From a virus: a stretch of DNA of 64,000 nucleotides. This document shows positions 1-7,233 of this stretch, one piece after another (within the stretch, counting starts at the first letter, position 1; each line of letters opens with the position of its first letter). Both the position numbers and the translations under genes were made by a program. The notes below the pieces were generated by a model. That model did not search any database and was not told the DNA's origin. It saw only the letters and a list, made by a program, of their open reading frames with translations. The stretch is from IMG/VR virus record IMGVR_UViG_3300006846_000010, positions 39,487 through 103,486 of that record; one strand, given 5' to 3'.

Positions 1-323
1 GCCGGGTGCGCATTCAGTGGGTCGCCGACTGGCAGATCCGGACCGCGGGTCAGCCGGGTGGCGCCACGCCGCTGCTCGCGTGGCCCGACACCGTGACGTT
101 CATGATCTACGCCGCGGGTACGTTCTTCCGCGGCAACGGCATGTCGCTGGACCTGGGTGTCGTGCGGGATTCGGTGCTCAACGCAACCAACGACCACACG
201 GCGGCCTGGTCCGAGGAGTGTCACCTGATCGGTCGGCAGGGTCACCAGTCGCGCCTCTACACCTTGCCCGTCTGTGTCGGTGGTCTCACCGGCGGTACCT
301 GCTCCGAGTGCCACGTCGCGTAG
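1..323 (+). CDS. Major capsid protein, C-terminal part (5' end outside window)
   Basis: The reading frame is open from the first bases and ends at TAG 321-323, so only about the last 106 residues are present. The pattern WPDTVTFMIYAAGTFF, a helix-rich stretch, then a Glu-Glu-Cys-His segment and a Cys-containing tail is typical of the C-terminal A-domain of HK97-fold capsid proteins in actinobacteriophages. Its place just before connector genes fits. The next gene ends in a recognisably similar way. Family assignment is from remembered sequence patterns; the N-terminal half cannot be judged. Confidence 0.7.
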   Translation, partial: RVRIQWVADWQIRTAGQPGGATPLLAWPDTVTFMIYAAGTFFRGNGMSLDLGVVRDSVLNATNDHTAAWSEECHLIGRQGHQSRLYTLPVCVGGLTGGTCSECHVA

Positions 324-376
324 TGTCGGGGTTCGTACGAACCACGACGCATGAGCCACGAGGGAGGTGAGCGCGG

Positions 377-1300
377 GTGGTCGCATTTCGCGAGTATGTG
401 TCGGCACCCGCGTTCACCTCGCGCCCGTTCGGCCTACTCTCGACCCTACGGACGGAGACGCGCAACCCGACTAATCGTCACTGGCAGGCCGGGGTTACAT
501 ACGAGCCGCTGTGCGCGGTGGCGTCAACCACGTATGACGCGTGCTTCGCGGTCACGGGATCGGGGTCGGCGCCCGCCCCGCCGGCCCCGGCGAAGTCCGA
601 AACGTCCCAGCTAACGAAGCGCGGCGCCACATCATTCACCGTCTACAGCACGGTGGACTGCTCCGCGCCGGGCTTCTGGGAGCGCCTCGAGGAGCTTCGC
701 GATCGCGCGCTCACCGAGGCCGAGCACTACCAGGTGGAGCGGGCGTTCTGGACCGGTACCGCGGCGGGCCAGCCCGTGGTGTATCCGCACCTGGCGGCCA
801 ACGCCGCGGTGACTGATGACGCCGGTGTGACGCTGCAGACGGCCGCGACCGTCGTCGTATCCGGCGCCGTGGCGTTGGACATCGTGGAGGCGCTCGGCCG
901 CCTGGAGGCGACGCTGGGTGACTGCTACGACGGCGTAGGCGTCATTCACGTTCCGCTGGTGCTCGCACCCGCTCTGGCGAACGCGAACCTGCTGATACGT
1001 GACGGCTTCCGCTACCGGACGCCGACCGGGAACGTCATCGTGCTGGGCGCCGGGTACACCGGGTCGTCGCCGGCGGGGGTGTCGTCCGGCGCGTCCGCGT
1101 GGATGTACGCGACCGGTGCGATGTTCGTGTATAAGGGTGATCTCGAGGTGGTGTCGGGACGCGAGTCGATCAACCGCGCAACGAACAACCTGCGTACCCT
1201 GGCCGAGAGGACGTTCGTCATCGGCTGGGAGTGTTGTCACATTGCGGTCAACGTCTCGACCGGCGGCGTCGTCGCCGGCGCGGCGGGCACGTCTAGCTAG
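377..1300 (+). CDS. Second capsid-like structural protein
   Basis: A 307-residue protein starting at GTG 377, with GGAGGTG at 362-368 ahead of it. The last 80 residues (ATGAMFVYKGDLEVV, then a helix, then GWECCHIAV) parallel the end of the preceding capsid protein, including the paired Glu-Cys and Cys-His positions, so the two look like distant paralogs. The middle contains GVIHVPLVLAPAL and a glycine-rich GAGYTGSSPAG loop seen in minor capsid or head proteins of actinophages. Likely a virion head component with an HK97-related fold. Whether it is a pentamer, vertex or accessory protein cannot be told. Confidence 0.6.
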   Translation: MVAFREYVSAPAFTSRPFGLLSTLRTETRNPTNRHWQAGVTYEPLCAVASTTYDACFAVTGSGSAPAPPAPAKSETSQLTKRGATSFTVYSTVDCSAPGFWERLEELRDRALTEAEHYQVERAFWTGTAAGQPVVYPHLAANAAVTDDAGVTLQTAATVVVSGAVALDIVEALGRLEATLGDCYDGVGVIHVPLVLAPALANANLLIRDGFRYRTPTGNVIVLGAGYTGSSPAGVSSGASAWMYATGAMFVYKGDLEVVSGRESINRATNNLRTLAERTFVIGWECCHIAVNVSTGGVVAGAAGTSS

Positions 1301-1309
1301 GAGGAAGCC

Positions 1310-1972
1310 GTGGTAGCGAGGTGCGTGTCGCCGATCCAGGCACGGGTCGCGCGCCTGATCAAGCTGGACGTGTGCGGTAACCCGGTGACCGGCGCGTCGA
1401 GCGCCGTCGTAGTCACCGACGGCTTCATCTCCATTGAGCCGTCGCCGCAGTACCAGGACGGCGAGGAGCACACCCAGCGGAAGGCCAACGGGGCGCTGTG
1501 CGTCTATCAGAAGGACGCGTCTGAGCTGACCCGGGTGGACCTGACGACCAACTTCTGCGTGCTCGACCCGGACGCGATCGTTGTGATCACCGGCGAGAGG
1601 CTGCTGACGACCAACACGGTCACCGGCACGGGCGTCGCGTACGGCGAGGGTCTGCTGACGTCCCGCCACTCGCTCGAGGTGTGGCAGCCCGTCACCGGGC
1701 TCGGGGCGTGTGATGCGAGCGGACAGCAGCAGTTCGTGTACTGGGCGTTTATGAACGCGGGCAACGCGAAGATCCAGGACTTCACCTTCGAGAACGCGCC
1801 GTTCCAGTTCACCACGCTGGTCGAGACCCGGTCGGTCGGACCGCTGTGGCTGTCTCGGTCCGGCGCGGCGACGTGGCTGGGTATCAACACCGTCGAGTCC
1901 GGCGAACACTTCCTGCACAACATCACGACCGCCGCGCCGCCGACGGCGACGTGCGGCGCCGTGCTCCTGTAG
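1310..1972 (+). CDS. Virion structural protein, possibly major tail protein
   Basis: A 220-residue protein starting at GTG 1310 after TAGGAGGAA. It is rich in beta-type sequence, with segments such as GVAYGEGLLTSRHSLEVW and FVYWAFMNAGNAKIQDFTF that recur in structural proteins of actinophages. It lies between the capsid-like gene and the connector gene, 9 nt after the former. The position is early for a tail tube protein, so a head decoration or connector role is also possible. No catalytic motif is visible. Confidence 0.5.
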   Translation: MVARCVSPIQARVARLIKLDVCGNPVTGASSAVVVTDGFISIEPSPQYQDGEEHTQRKANGALCVYQKDASELTRVDLTTNFCVLDPDAIVVITGERLLTTNTVTGTGVAYGEGLLTSRHSLEVWQPVTGLGACDASGQQQFVYWAFMNAGNAKIQDFTFENAPFQFTTLVETRSVGPLWLSRSGAATWLGINTVESGEHFLHNITTAAPPTATCGAVLL

Positions 1973-1988
1973 CGGGAGGTGACGTCGC

Positions 1989-2759
1989 GTGCCGCTTCCC
2001 TCGGGACTGTGCGAGACGTGGACGCCGACCTTCTCGTGTGCCGTACCGACGAGTTCATACGCGTTCACCGGCCTAGCCGCCGAGGCATCCACCGAGATCT
2101 TGTTCGCCCTGACGGGGCGCCAGTTCGGCCTGTGCCCGGTGACGATTCGTCCCTGTCGCGAGACGTGCTACGGCGGGTGGGACGGCGGCGCCGGGTTCAG
2201 CACGTACCCGGTGCCACTTCTTCACGCCGGTTCGTGGTACAACATCACGTGTGGTGAGTGTACGACGGGATGCTCGTGCTCGCCCGTCTCCGAGGTAGTG
2301 TTGCCGGGGCCGGTGTACGCCGTCATCCAGGTCAAGGTAGATGGGATCGCGCTACCTACGGGATCATACCGTCTCGATGACGGACGACGTCTCGTGCGCC
2401 TCGGCGGAAGCTGGCCCGAATGCAACGACCTCAACCTGGCCGATACCGAGCCTAACACGTGGTCTGTGACCTTCCAGATCGGTTTGCCGATACCGACGCT
2501 CGCTCTGCTGGCACACGGGGTCCTGACGGCCGAGATCGCGAAGATGCTCGCGTGTGACGAGACGTGCGGCCTACCGAAGCAGGTGCAGTCGCTGTCACGT
2601 CAGGGCGTCAATATCACGTTTTTGGACCCAAATGAGGTCTTCGCGAACGGTAGGACCGGACTCTACCTGCCGGACCTGCTGATACAGACGTACAACCCAC
2701 GCGGACTCACGCGTCGCGCGCAGGCGTACGACATCGACAACCCGCCGCGGTACACGTAG
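1989..2759 (+). CDS. Head-to-tail connector (adaptor) protein
   Basis: A 256-residue protein with a GTG start at 1989 behind GGGAGGTGACG. It is cysteine-rich in the first 100 residues (CPVTIRPCRETC and CGECTTGCSC). It then carries VDGIALPTGSYRLDDGRRLV and, near the C terminus, LPKQVQSLSRQGVNITFLDP followed by GRTGLYLPDL. These segments are characteristic of a head-to-tail adaptor family in actinophages. The gene order head, adaptor, further connectors, tail agrees. Confidence 0.65.
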   Translation: MPLPSGLCETWTPTFSCAVPTSSYAFTGLAAEASTEILFALTGRQFGLCPVTIRPCRETCYGGWDGGAGFSTYPVPLLHAGSWYNITCGECTTGCSCSPVSEVVLPGPVYAVIQVKVDGIALPTGSYRLDDGRRLVRLGGSWPECNDLNLADTEPNTWSVTFQIGLPIPTLALLAHGVLTAEIAKMLACDETCGLPKQVQSLSRQGVNITFLDPNEVFANGRTGLYLPDLLIQTYNPRGLTRRAQAYDIDNPPRYT

Positions 2760-2796
2760 TTCGGCCGCGCACTAACGACGGAGGTGGGACAGCACG

Positions 2797-3297
2797 ATGA
2801 GCGTAACGATGACTCCGCTAACGGTACGCAAGCTGGCGGACCGGTCAACGGGTACCCGGGAGGTGCGCTTCGACCCGGTGACGGGACTGAAGAAGCTGGT
2901 TAACCCGGCGACTCCGGGTGAGGAACACGAGCCGTGGCCCCTCATGGGCGTCGAGGTCGTAGGTGACGTGCCGGCCGCGACGCGCGTGCCTACCCGCTGG
3001 GTGGCACGTGGCATCTCGGAGGGATGGCTCCAGGGGATCGGCGGCAACCCGGTGGTTCGGCCGGCCGGACCGGCGCAGACCGACTGGAACAGCTCACAGA
3101 CCGGTGCTCCGCACATGTTCATGCACTACGACCGAATCGTCATCAAAGCGGTGACCGGCGACGTGGTGTATCGTGTGACACACCAGCCCGACAAGTACGT
3201 CGCGGACGGCGCTGATGACGCCTCGGTGACGCCGGAGTTGTACGCGGCCGGCGAGACGCGGGTTGACCACTTCTACGACCTCGTGCTGGAGGGCTGA
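2797..3297 (+). CDS. Structural protein of unknown role, connector region
   Basis: A 166-residue protein starting at ATG 2797 with GGAGGTG 12-18 nt ahead. I do not recognise a domain. It sits between the adaptor and the next small structural gene and ends 3 nt before that gene's GTG. The acidic, Trp-rich middle and lack of membrane segments suit a head-completion or tail-terminator role, but that rests only on position. Confidence 0.55.
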   Translation: MSVTMTPLTVRKLADRSTGTREVRFDPVTGLKKLVNPATPGEEHEPWPLMGVEVVGDVPAATRVPTRWVARGISEGWLQGIGGNPVVRPAGPAQTDWNSSQTGAPHMFMHYDRIVIKAVTGDVVYRVTHQPDKYVADGADDASVTPELYAAGETRVDHFYDLVLEG

Positions 3298-3300
3298 GTC

Positions 3301-3774
3301 GTGGCCGATCTCGTGTTCAACATCGCTAAGGGGAAGGTCGCGGAGTACGCCGCGCGCGTCAACGCAAATGACCCGACCAACTCGGCGCTGATCATCTCGA
3401 TTTGGAACAACGACGGCAGCTCGACCGACGACCAGGTGCGTGACGCGAATACGGTGGCCGACGTGGAGGCGTTGACCGGCGTCACCGAGCGGGTCGCGAC
3501 GGGGTGGACGCGCAAGACGCTGAGTGATGCCGGCGGCATCACGGTAACCGTGGATGACACGAACAACTGGGTCGACGTCGACTGCCCGGACCAGACGTGG
3601 ACATCGGTTACCGCAGGTACGGCGACAGACCTGTCATTCTCGTATGACAGTGACACCACCGCGGGTACCGACGCGAACATCGTACCGTGCACCTGGCACG
3701 ACTTCGTGGTGACTCCGGACGGCAGTGACGTCACCGCACAGATCGCGACGGCCGGCTTCTTCCGGGCGCAGTAG
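3301..3774 (+). CDS. Small virion structural protein
   Basis: A 157-residue acidic protein starting at GTG 3301. It begins MADLVFNIAKGKV, includes a DDTNNWVDVDCPDQTW segment and ends with a DGSDVTAQIATAGFFRA tail. This layout is familiar from a widespread actinophage structural family encoded among head-tail genes. Its exact place in the particle is unknown to me. The gene is separated from the next by 28 nt with a GGAGCTAGGGGG ribosome site. Confidence 0.55.
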   Translation: MADLVFNIAKGKVAEYAARVNANDPTNSALIISIWNNDGSSTDDQVRDANTVADVEALTGVTERVATGWTRKTLSDAGGITVTVDDTNNWVDVDCPDQTWTSVTAGTATDLSFSYDSDTTAGTDANIVPCTWHDFVVTPDGSDVTAQIATAGFFRAQ

Positions 3775-3802
3775 ATCCCCTAGGAGCTAGGGGGATGCGC
3801 AC

Positions 3803-5989
3803 ATGGCGCTCGGCGTACGCACACTGGCCAGCAACACGGCCACCACCGACGGTGCCACCACGCTCTCCGTGTCCCCGACGGGGATGGAGCAGTTTGACTG
3901 GTTGATCATCGGTGTGTGTTCGGCCGGCGGCACAGGGGCGCACACTAACACGGCCGGTGGGCTGTCACGAGCCACGGCCGCAGACATCGCCGGCGGCACG
4001 GTCACCGTTGCGTCGACGTGGAAGAAGAAGTGCGGGGCGGGTGAGGCCGGACCGTACACGTTCTCCTTCGGTGGGTCGACACGCCGGGCGGTGATCATCG
4101 CTGTCGCGTACTCCGGCGGCGACGCGACAGACATCGTGGAATCGGCGCCGGCCGGCGTCGCCTCGGGCGCGTCTGACTCGTCACTGGCCGTTCCCGGGGT
4201 GGATCCGGCCGGTCTCGGTACCACTCACCTCGTCTGGGAGTTCTCCCGCACGGCGGGTGGTGTCCAGCAAGACTTCAACGCGATCACTAACTACCCCGAG
4301 ACGGTTGAGGTCTCCTCAACACACGCCACGAACGCAAACGCCAACGCGGCGGTGTCGACGCGGGCACTACCGAACGCTAACGCAACTGGTGACATCACCT
4401 TCTCGGTCGTTACGGCGGACCGGCTGTCCGGGACGAGCGTTCTTCTCAAGCCCGGTCTTCAGACCGTTGCGATAGGGCAGGTCACCGAGACCGACTCCGC
4501 GGGGGTTCTAACTCGTCGTCACACGTACGTCATCGGCCAGGTTACCGAGACAGACTCCGCCGCGGTCATCACACCGGTCCAGACGGGTGGCGGTCAGACG
4601 ATCGCGGTCGGTCAAGTTACGGAGACCGACTCGGCCGGTGTTATTACCGTTCGTAAGACCGTAATTCTCGGCCAAGCCACCGAGACGGATGCGGCCGGCA
4701 TCGTGACGATGCGTAAGACGATAGCCGTCGGCCAGGTCACCGAAACCGACACCGCCGGTGTCGTCTCACCGATGCGTGTGTATGACGTTGGTCAAGCCGT
4801 CGAGACCGACACGGCAGGTGCCCTCGAGACCGCGAAGACCGTCACGGTCAACCGGGCAACGGAGACGGACTCAGCCGGCACGGTAATCGCAACGCACGTT
4901 ATCACGGTGGGACAGGCGACCGAGACCGACGTCGCCGGGGCGCTCGAGGTCGCTAAAGCTGCGGACGTCGCACAAGTCGTCGAGACAGACTCCGCGGGTA
5001 CCGTGACGGCCCGTGAGACGTTCGCACTAGGTCAGGCCGTCGAGACCGATACCGCGAGCGCGATCACATTTAGCAAGACTGTTCACCTGGGTCAGGTGAC
5101 CGAGCTCGACACCGCCCAGCAGATCACATCGCAGGGCACCAAGGTCATCGAGGTCGTCAAGGTCACGGAGACCGACTCCGCGGGTACGATCACCGCGCTC
5201 AAGACGGTCGACGTAGCCCAGGTGACCGAGACCGATACGGCCGGAGCCGTCGAAGCGGCGAAGACCGCGGCGGTTGGTCGTGCGGTGGAGAACGACTTGG
5301 CCGGCGTCGTATCACCGCGTCACACGACGGCGATCGGCCAGGTTTCGGAGACGAACGTCGCCCTCCCGCTGGGCGCGCTCAGCACGGTTGGCGTCGCGCA
5401 GACGACGGAGATCGACACAGCACAACCTATCACCTCGAGCGGGGGTGCAGCGCCCGAGCCCGGAACGGAGGTGGACCTCGTGACGCTGGCATTTATCATT
5501 GTGACAGGTGTCGGGCAGTGCGTCGTGGACGCGCTGGCCGAGACGGAGGGAGGTCCGCCGGCACGGGCCTGCCTAGCCGTTCCGGGCGAGATCGCCTGGG
5601 ATAACTGCGAGTGTGGCCAGTTCGCGCAGAGCATCACCAGCGACACACCCGCGCAGACCAACATGACCGCGGCGACCAGCTCGCCGTTCAGCGGATGCGG
5701 TCCGCCACTTCTGGTGATGGACGTCACGGCGTCCATAACACGGTGCGTTCCGGGCATCGACAGTACCGGACATCCGCCGTCGTGCGCCGCGCTGCTCGAC
5801 GCGGCGCGGATCCTCGAGGATGACCGGGAGGCCATGCGCCAGGCGATCACGTGTTGTCTCAAGACGCTGTTTGAGGCGTACCGGATCTCCGGGTACACGG
5901 TGGGCGCGTCCGTCACGGTGGGTCCCCAGGGCGAGTGCGCGGGCGTCAACATCACATATCAGTTCGGGCTCAGCCGGGCGTGCTGCTAG
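3803..5989 (+). CDS. Large repeat-containing virion protein (fibre or decoration-like)
   Basis: A 728-residue protein in three parts. Residues 1-215 form a Thr/Ala/Gly-rich beta domain like those in phage surface proteins. Residues about 220-550 hold some 16 copies of a 20-residue unit built on GQVTETDSAG followed by a variable half. Residues 560-728 form a Cys-rich domain that in related phages can be a protein on its own. An internal GTG at 5480 with a strong ribosome site precedes that last domain. I infer a surface-exposed stalk that links a binding domain to a virion-anchored domain; the target is unknown. Confidence 0.6.
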   Translation: MALGVRTLASNTATTDGATTLSVSPTGMEQFDWLIIGVCSAGGTGAHTNTAGGLSRATAADIAGGTVTVASTWKKKCGAGEAGPYTFSFGGSTRRAVIIAVAYSGGDATDIVESAPAGVASGASDSSLAVPGVDPAGLGTTHLVWEFSRTAGGVQQDFNAITNYPETVEVSSTHATNANANAAVSTRALPNANATGDITFSVVTADRLSGTSVLLKPGLQTVAIGQVTETDSAGVLTRRHTYVIGQVTETDSAAVITPVQTGGGQTIAVGQVTETDSAGVITVRKTVILGQATETDAAGIVTMRKTIAVGQVTETDTAGVVSPMRVYDVGQAVETDTAGALETAKTVTVNRATETDSAGTVIATHVITVGQATETDVAGALEVAKAADVAQVVETDSAGTVTARETFALGQAVETDTASAITFSKTVHLGQVTELDTAQQITSQGTKVIEVVKVTETDSAGTITALKTVDVAQVTETDTAGAVEAAKTAAVGRAVENDLAGVVSPRHTTAIGQVSETNVALPLGALSTVGVAQTTEIDTAQPITSSGGAAPEPGTEVDLVTLAFIIVTGVGQCVVDALAETEGGPPARACLAVPGEIAWDNCECGQFAQSITSDTPAQTNMTAATSSPFSGCGPPLLVMDVTASITRCVPGIDSTGHPPSCAALLDAARILEDDREAMRQAITCCLKTLFEAYRISGYTVGASVTVGPQGECAGVNITYQFGLSRACC
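4464..5445 (+). repeat. Tandem coding repeats, about 16 units of 60 bp
   Basis: Within the large structural gene, units of about 60 bp encode variants of GQVTETDSAG plus ten less conserved residues. Two units are longer. The DNA copies differ at many third positions while the protein core (E-T-D or E-x-D) is kept, so the array is old and under protein-level selection rather than freshly amplified. Units drift towards the 3' end (GQVSETNVAL, AQTTEIDTAQ). Confidence 0.85.
5480..5989 (+). CDS. Possible separately translated C-terminal domain of the repeat protein
   Basis: GTG at 5480-5482 is in frame with the large gene and is preceded by GGAGGTG at 5467-5473, a six-nt spacing that equals the best start sites in this window. 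The product would be 169 residues: a hydrophobic start (VTLAFIIVTGVGQCVVDALA), eight or more cysteines and a helical middle (LLDAARILEDDREAMRQAIT). Its coordinates lie entirely inside the 3803-5989 gene. Both the long form and this short form may be made. Confidence 0.45.
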   Translation: MTLAFIIVTGVGQCVVDALAETEGGPPARACLAVPGEIAWDNCECGQFAQSITSDTPAQTNMTAATSSPFSGCGPPLLVMDVTASITRCVPGIDSTGHPPSCAALLDAARILEDDREAMRQAITCCLKTLFEAYRISGYTVGASVTVGPQGECAGVNITYQFGLSRACC

Positions 5990-5998
5990 GAGGACGCC

Positions 5999-6412
5999 GT
6001 GGGCATCGACCGCGCTAAGTTGACCGCGCGTCTTCGAGAAAAACAGGCGAAGGATCTGCTGCGCCGAGGTTTCAAGGTTCAGGCGCGCGCCCGAGTCCTC
6101 CTCGGCGGAGCCGCTGGGCATCCGCGGCGTATCCGTACCAAGCGTCTCTGGTCGAGCGTCCAGGTACAGCTCAGGGCGTTCGGAGGCAGCCCCGTCGTCC
6201 GGATCGGAACCAACGTACGGTACTCCCGCCGGGTGCATGACGGTACCGGGATCTACGGTCCGCGCCGTCGGCCGATCCGACCGAAGCGCGGCAAGTTCCT
6301 GGTGTTCACTCCGAGGAACGGCATCCAGAGTCGAAAGGTGTTCGTACGTGAGGTTAAGGGTATGCGTCAGAACCAGTACCTGAGAGACGCACTACCCGCG
6401 GCCCGTGATTAG
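5999..6412 (+). CDS. Neck or tail-completion protein (HK97 gp10-like)
   Basis: A strongly basic 137-residue protein starting at GTG 5999 behind TAGGAGGACGCC. It has the pattern VRIGTNVRYSRRVHDGTG, then a proline/arginine stretch and a C-terminal VKGMRQNQYLRDAL. This matches the neck or minor-capsid family placed before the tail chaperones in many siphoviruses. It probably joins the head connector to the tail. Confidence 0.6.
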   Translation: MGIDRAKLTARLREKQAKDLLRRGFKVQARARVLLGGAAGHPRRIRTKRLWSSVQVQLRAFGGSPVVRIGTNVRYSRRVHDGTGIYGPRRRPIRPKRGKFLVFTPRNGIQSRKVFVREVKGMRQNQYLRDALPAARD

Positions 6413-6504
6413 GTGCTCGTGCGCGAAGACGCGCGGAGATGAGACCTACCGTGCATCGGCTACGGTTAACCTCGAAGGGGCCGCACACAGCGAGGAGACG
6501 CACT

Positions 6505-6990
6505 ATGACGTACCCGACCGCTCTGGTAGAGCTACCCGACGCGGATGACTCGATCGAGATCAAGGACTTTACGATCCCCGTCCGGCGGATCAGGTTCAGG
6601 ATCGCACCGGAGGTCTACGAGGCGCATCCGATGCTCGGCCTGCCGCTCATGCAGCAGCTGACACGACTCGGTCGAACGATCGGAGACATCACTCGGTCGA
6701 CGTCAAGCGACGATGACGACTCGGGGATTGAGAAGAAACTAGACGTCATCTACGCCATCTTCGACAAGCTGCTCCTGCCGGAGTCGGCGGATAGGTTCAA
6801 GGCTCGGATCGCTGCGAACGAGGTCGACACGACGAGGCAGCTGATCCCGATCGTCATGCACCTACTGGAGGCCTACGGCGCCCGCCCTACACAGCCGTCA
6901 TCGGACTCGTCCACTGGATCACCCAGCGGGACCGGTGGCACATCTTCCACGGACGCTGCGTCGAGCGTGGTGTCCGCCTCGCCGAGCTGA
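6505..6990 (+). CDS. Tail assembly chaperone, zero-frame product
   Basis: A 161-residue protein. I choose ATG 6505 because GAGGAG at 6491-6496 precedes it; an upstream in-frame ATG at 6439 has no usable ribosome site. The helical first 125 residues and the low-complexity Ser/Thr/Gly tail after residue 130 are typical of the short form of a gpG/gpGT-like chaperone just upstream of the tape measure. The tail is encoded over the start of the overlapping -1 frame described next. Confidence 0.65.
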   Translation: MTYPTALVELPDADDSIEIKDFTIPVRRIRFRIAPEVYEAHPMLGLPLMQQLTRLGRTIGDITRSTSSDDDDSGIEKKLDVIYAIFDKLLLPESADRFKARIAANEVDTTRQLIPIVMHLLEAYGARPTQPSSDSSTGSPSGTGGTSSTDAASSVVSASPS

Positions 6991-7217
6991 GCGTCCCCGA
7001 GTTTCTGGACCTGGTACACGTGTACCTGCTGGGCATGCTCGAGCAAGAGGAGGACCGCGTGCGCGTTAACCGGACCCTGGTCGGTCCGCCGCGCGTCGAC
7101 AGACCGACGGTCGTGGACGAGCGCACCGGCATCGTGCCTCCTCCGTGGTGGCGCGGCGACGAGTACGCGTCGCGCAGCTCGGCGGCCGCCGCACTGACCC
7201 TGCGGCGTAGGGCGTAG
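6888..7217 (+). CDS. Tail assembly chaperone extension, reached by -1 frameshift
   Basis: The frame one base back from the chaperone is open through this stretch and reads coherently: YTAVIGLVHWITQRDRWHIF, then SVPEFLDLVHVYLLGMLEQE, ending in a basic tail at TAG 7215-7217. It has no start of its own with a ribosome site near its beginning. The shift probably occurs about 6875-6890, around the C-rich GCCCGCCCT stretch. The start given is approximate. Long chaperone forms normally bind the tape measure. Confidence 0.6.
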   Translation, partial: YTAVIGLVHWITQRDRWHIFHGRCVERGVRLAELSVPEFLDLVHVYLLGMLEQEEDRVRVNRTLVGPPRVDRPTVVDERTGIVPPPWWRGDEYASRSSAAAALTLRRRA

Positions 7218-7233
7218 TCGAGGAGGTAGCGAC

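Noticed and set aside
632-2092. Long open frame on the minus strand (about 486 codons) opposite the capsid-like and structural genes
   Set aside because: It mirrors the codon pattern of the plus-strand genes, reads as Arg/Pro/His-rich low-complexity protein, and has no ribosome site. It is a GC-rich antisense shadow.
4464-5445. Regular 60-bp repeats considered as a CRISPR-like or regulatory array
   Set aside because: They are in frame, vary mainly at third codon positions and encode a conserved protein unit, so they are coding repeats.
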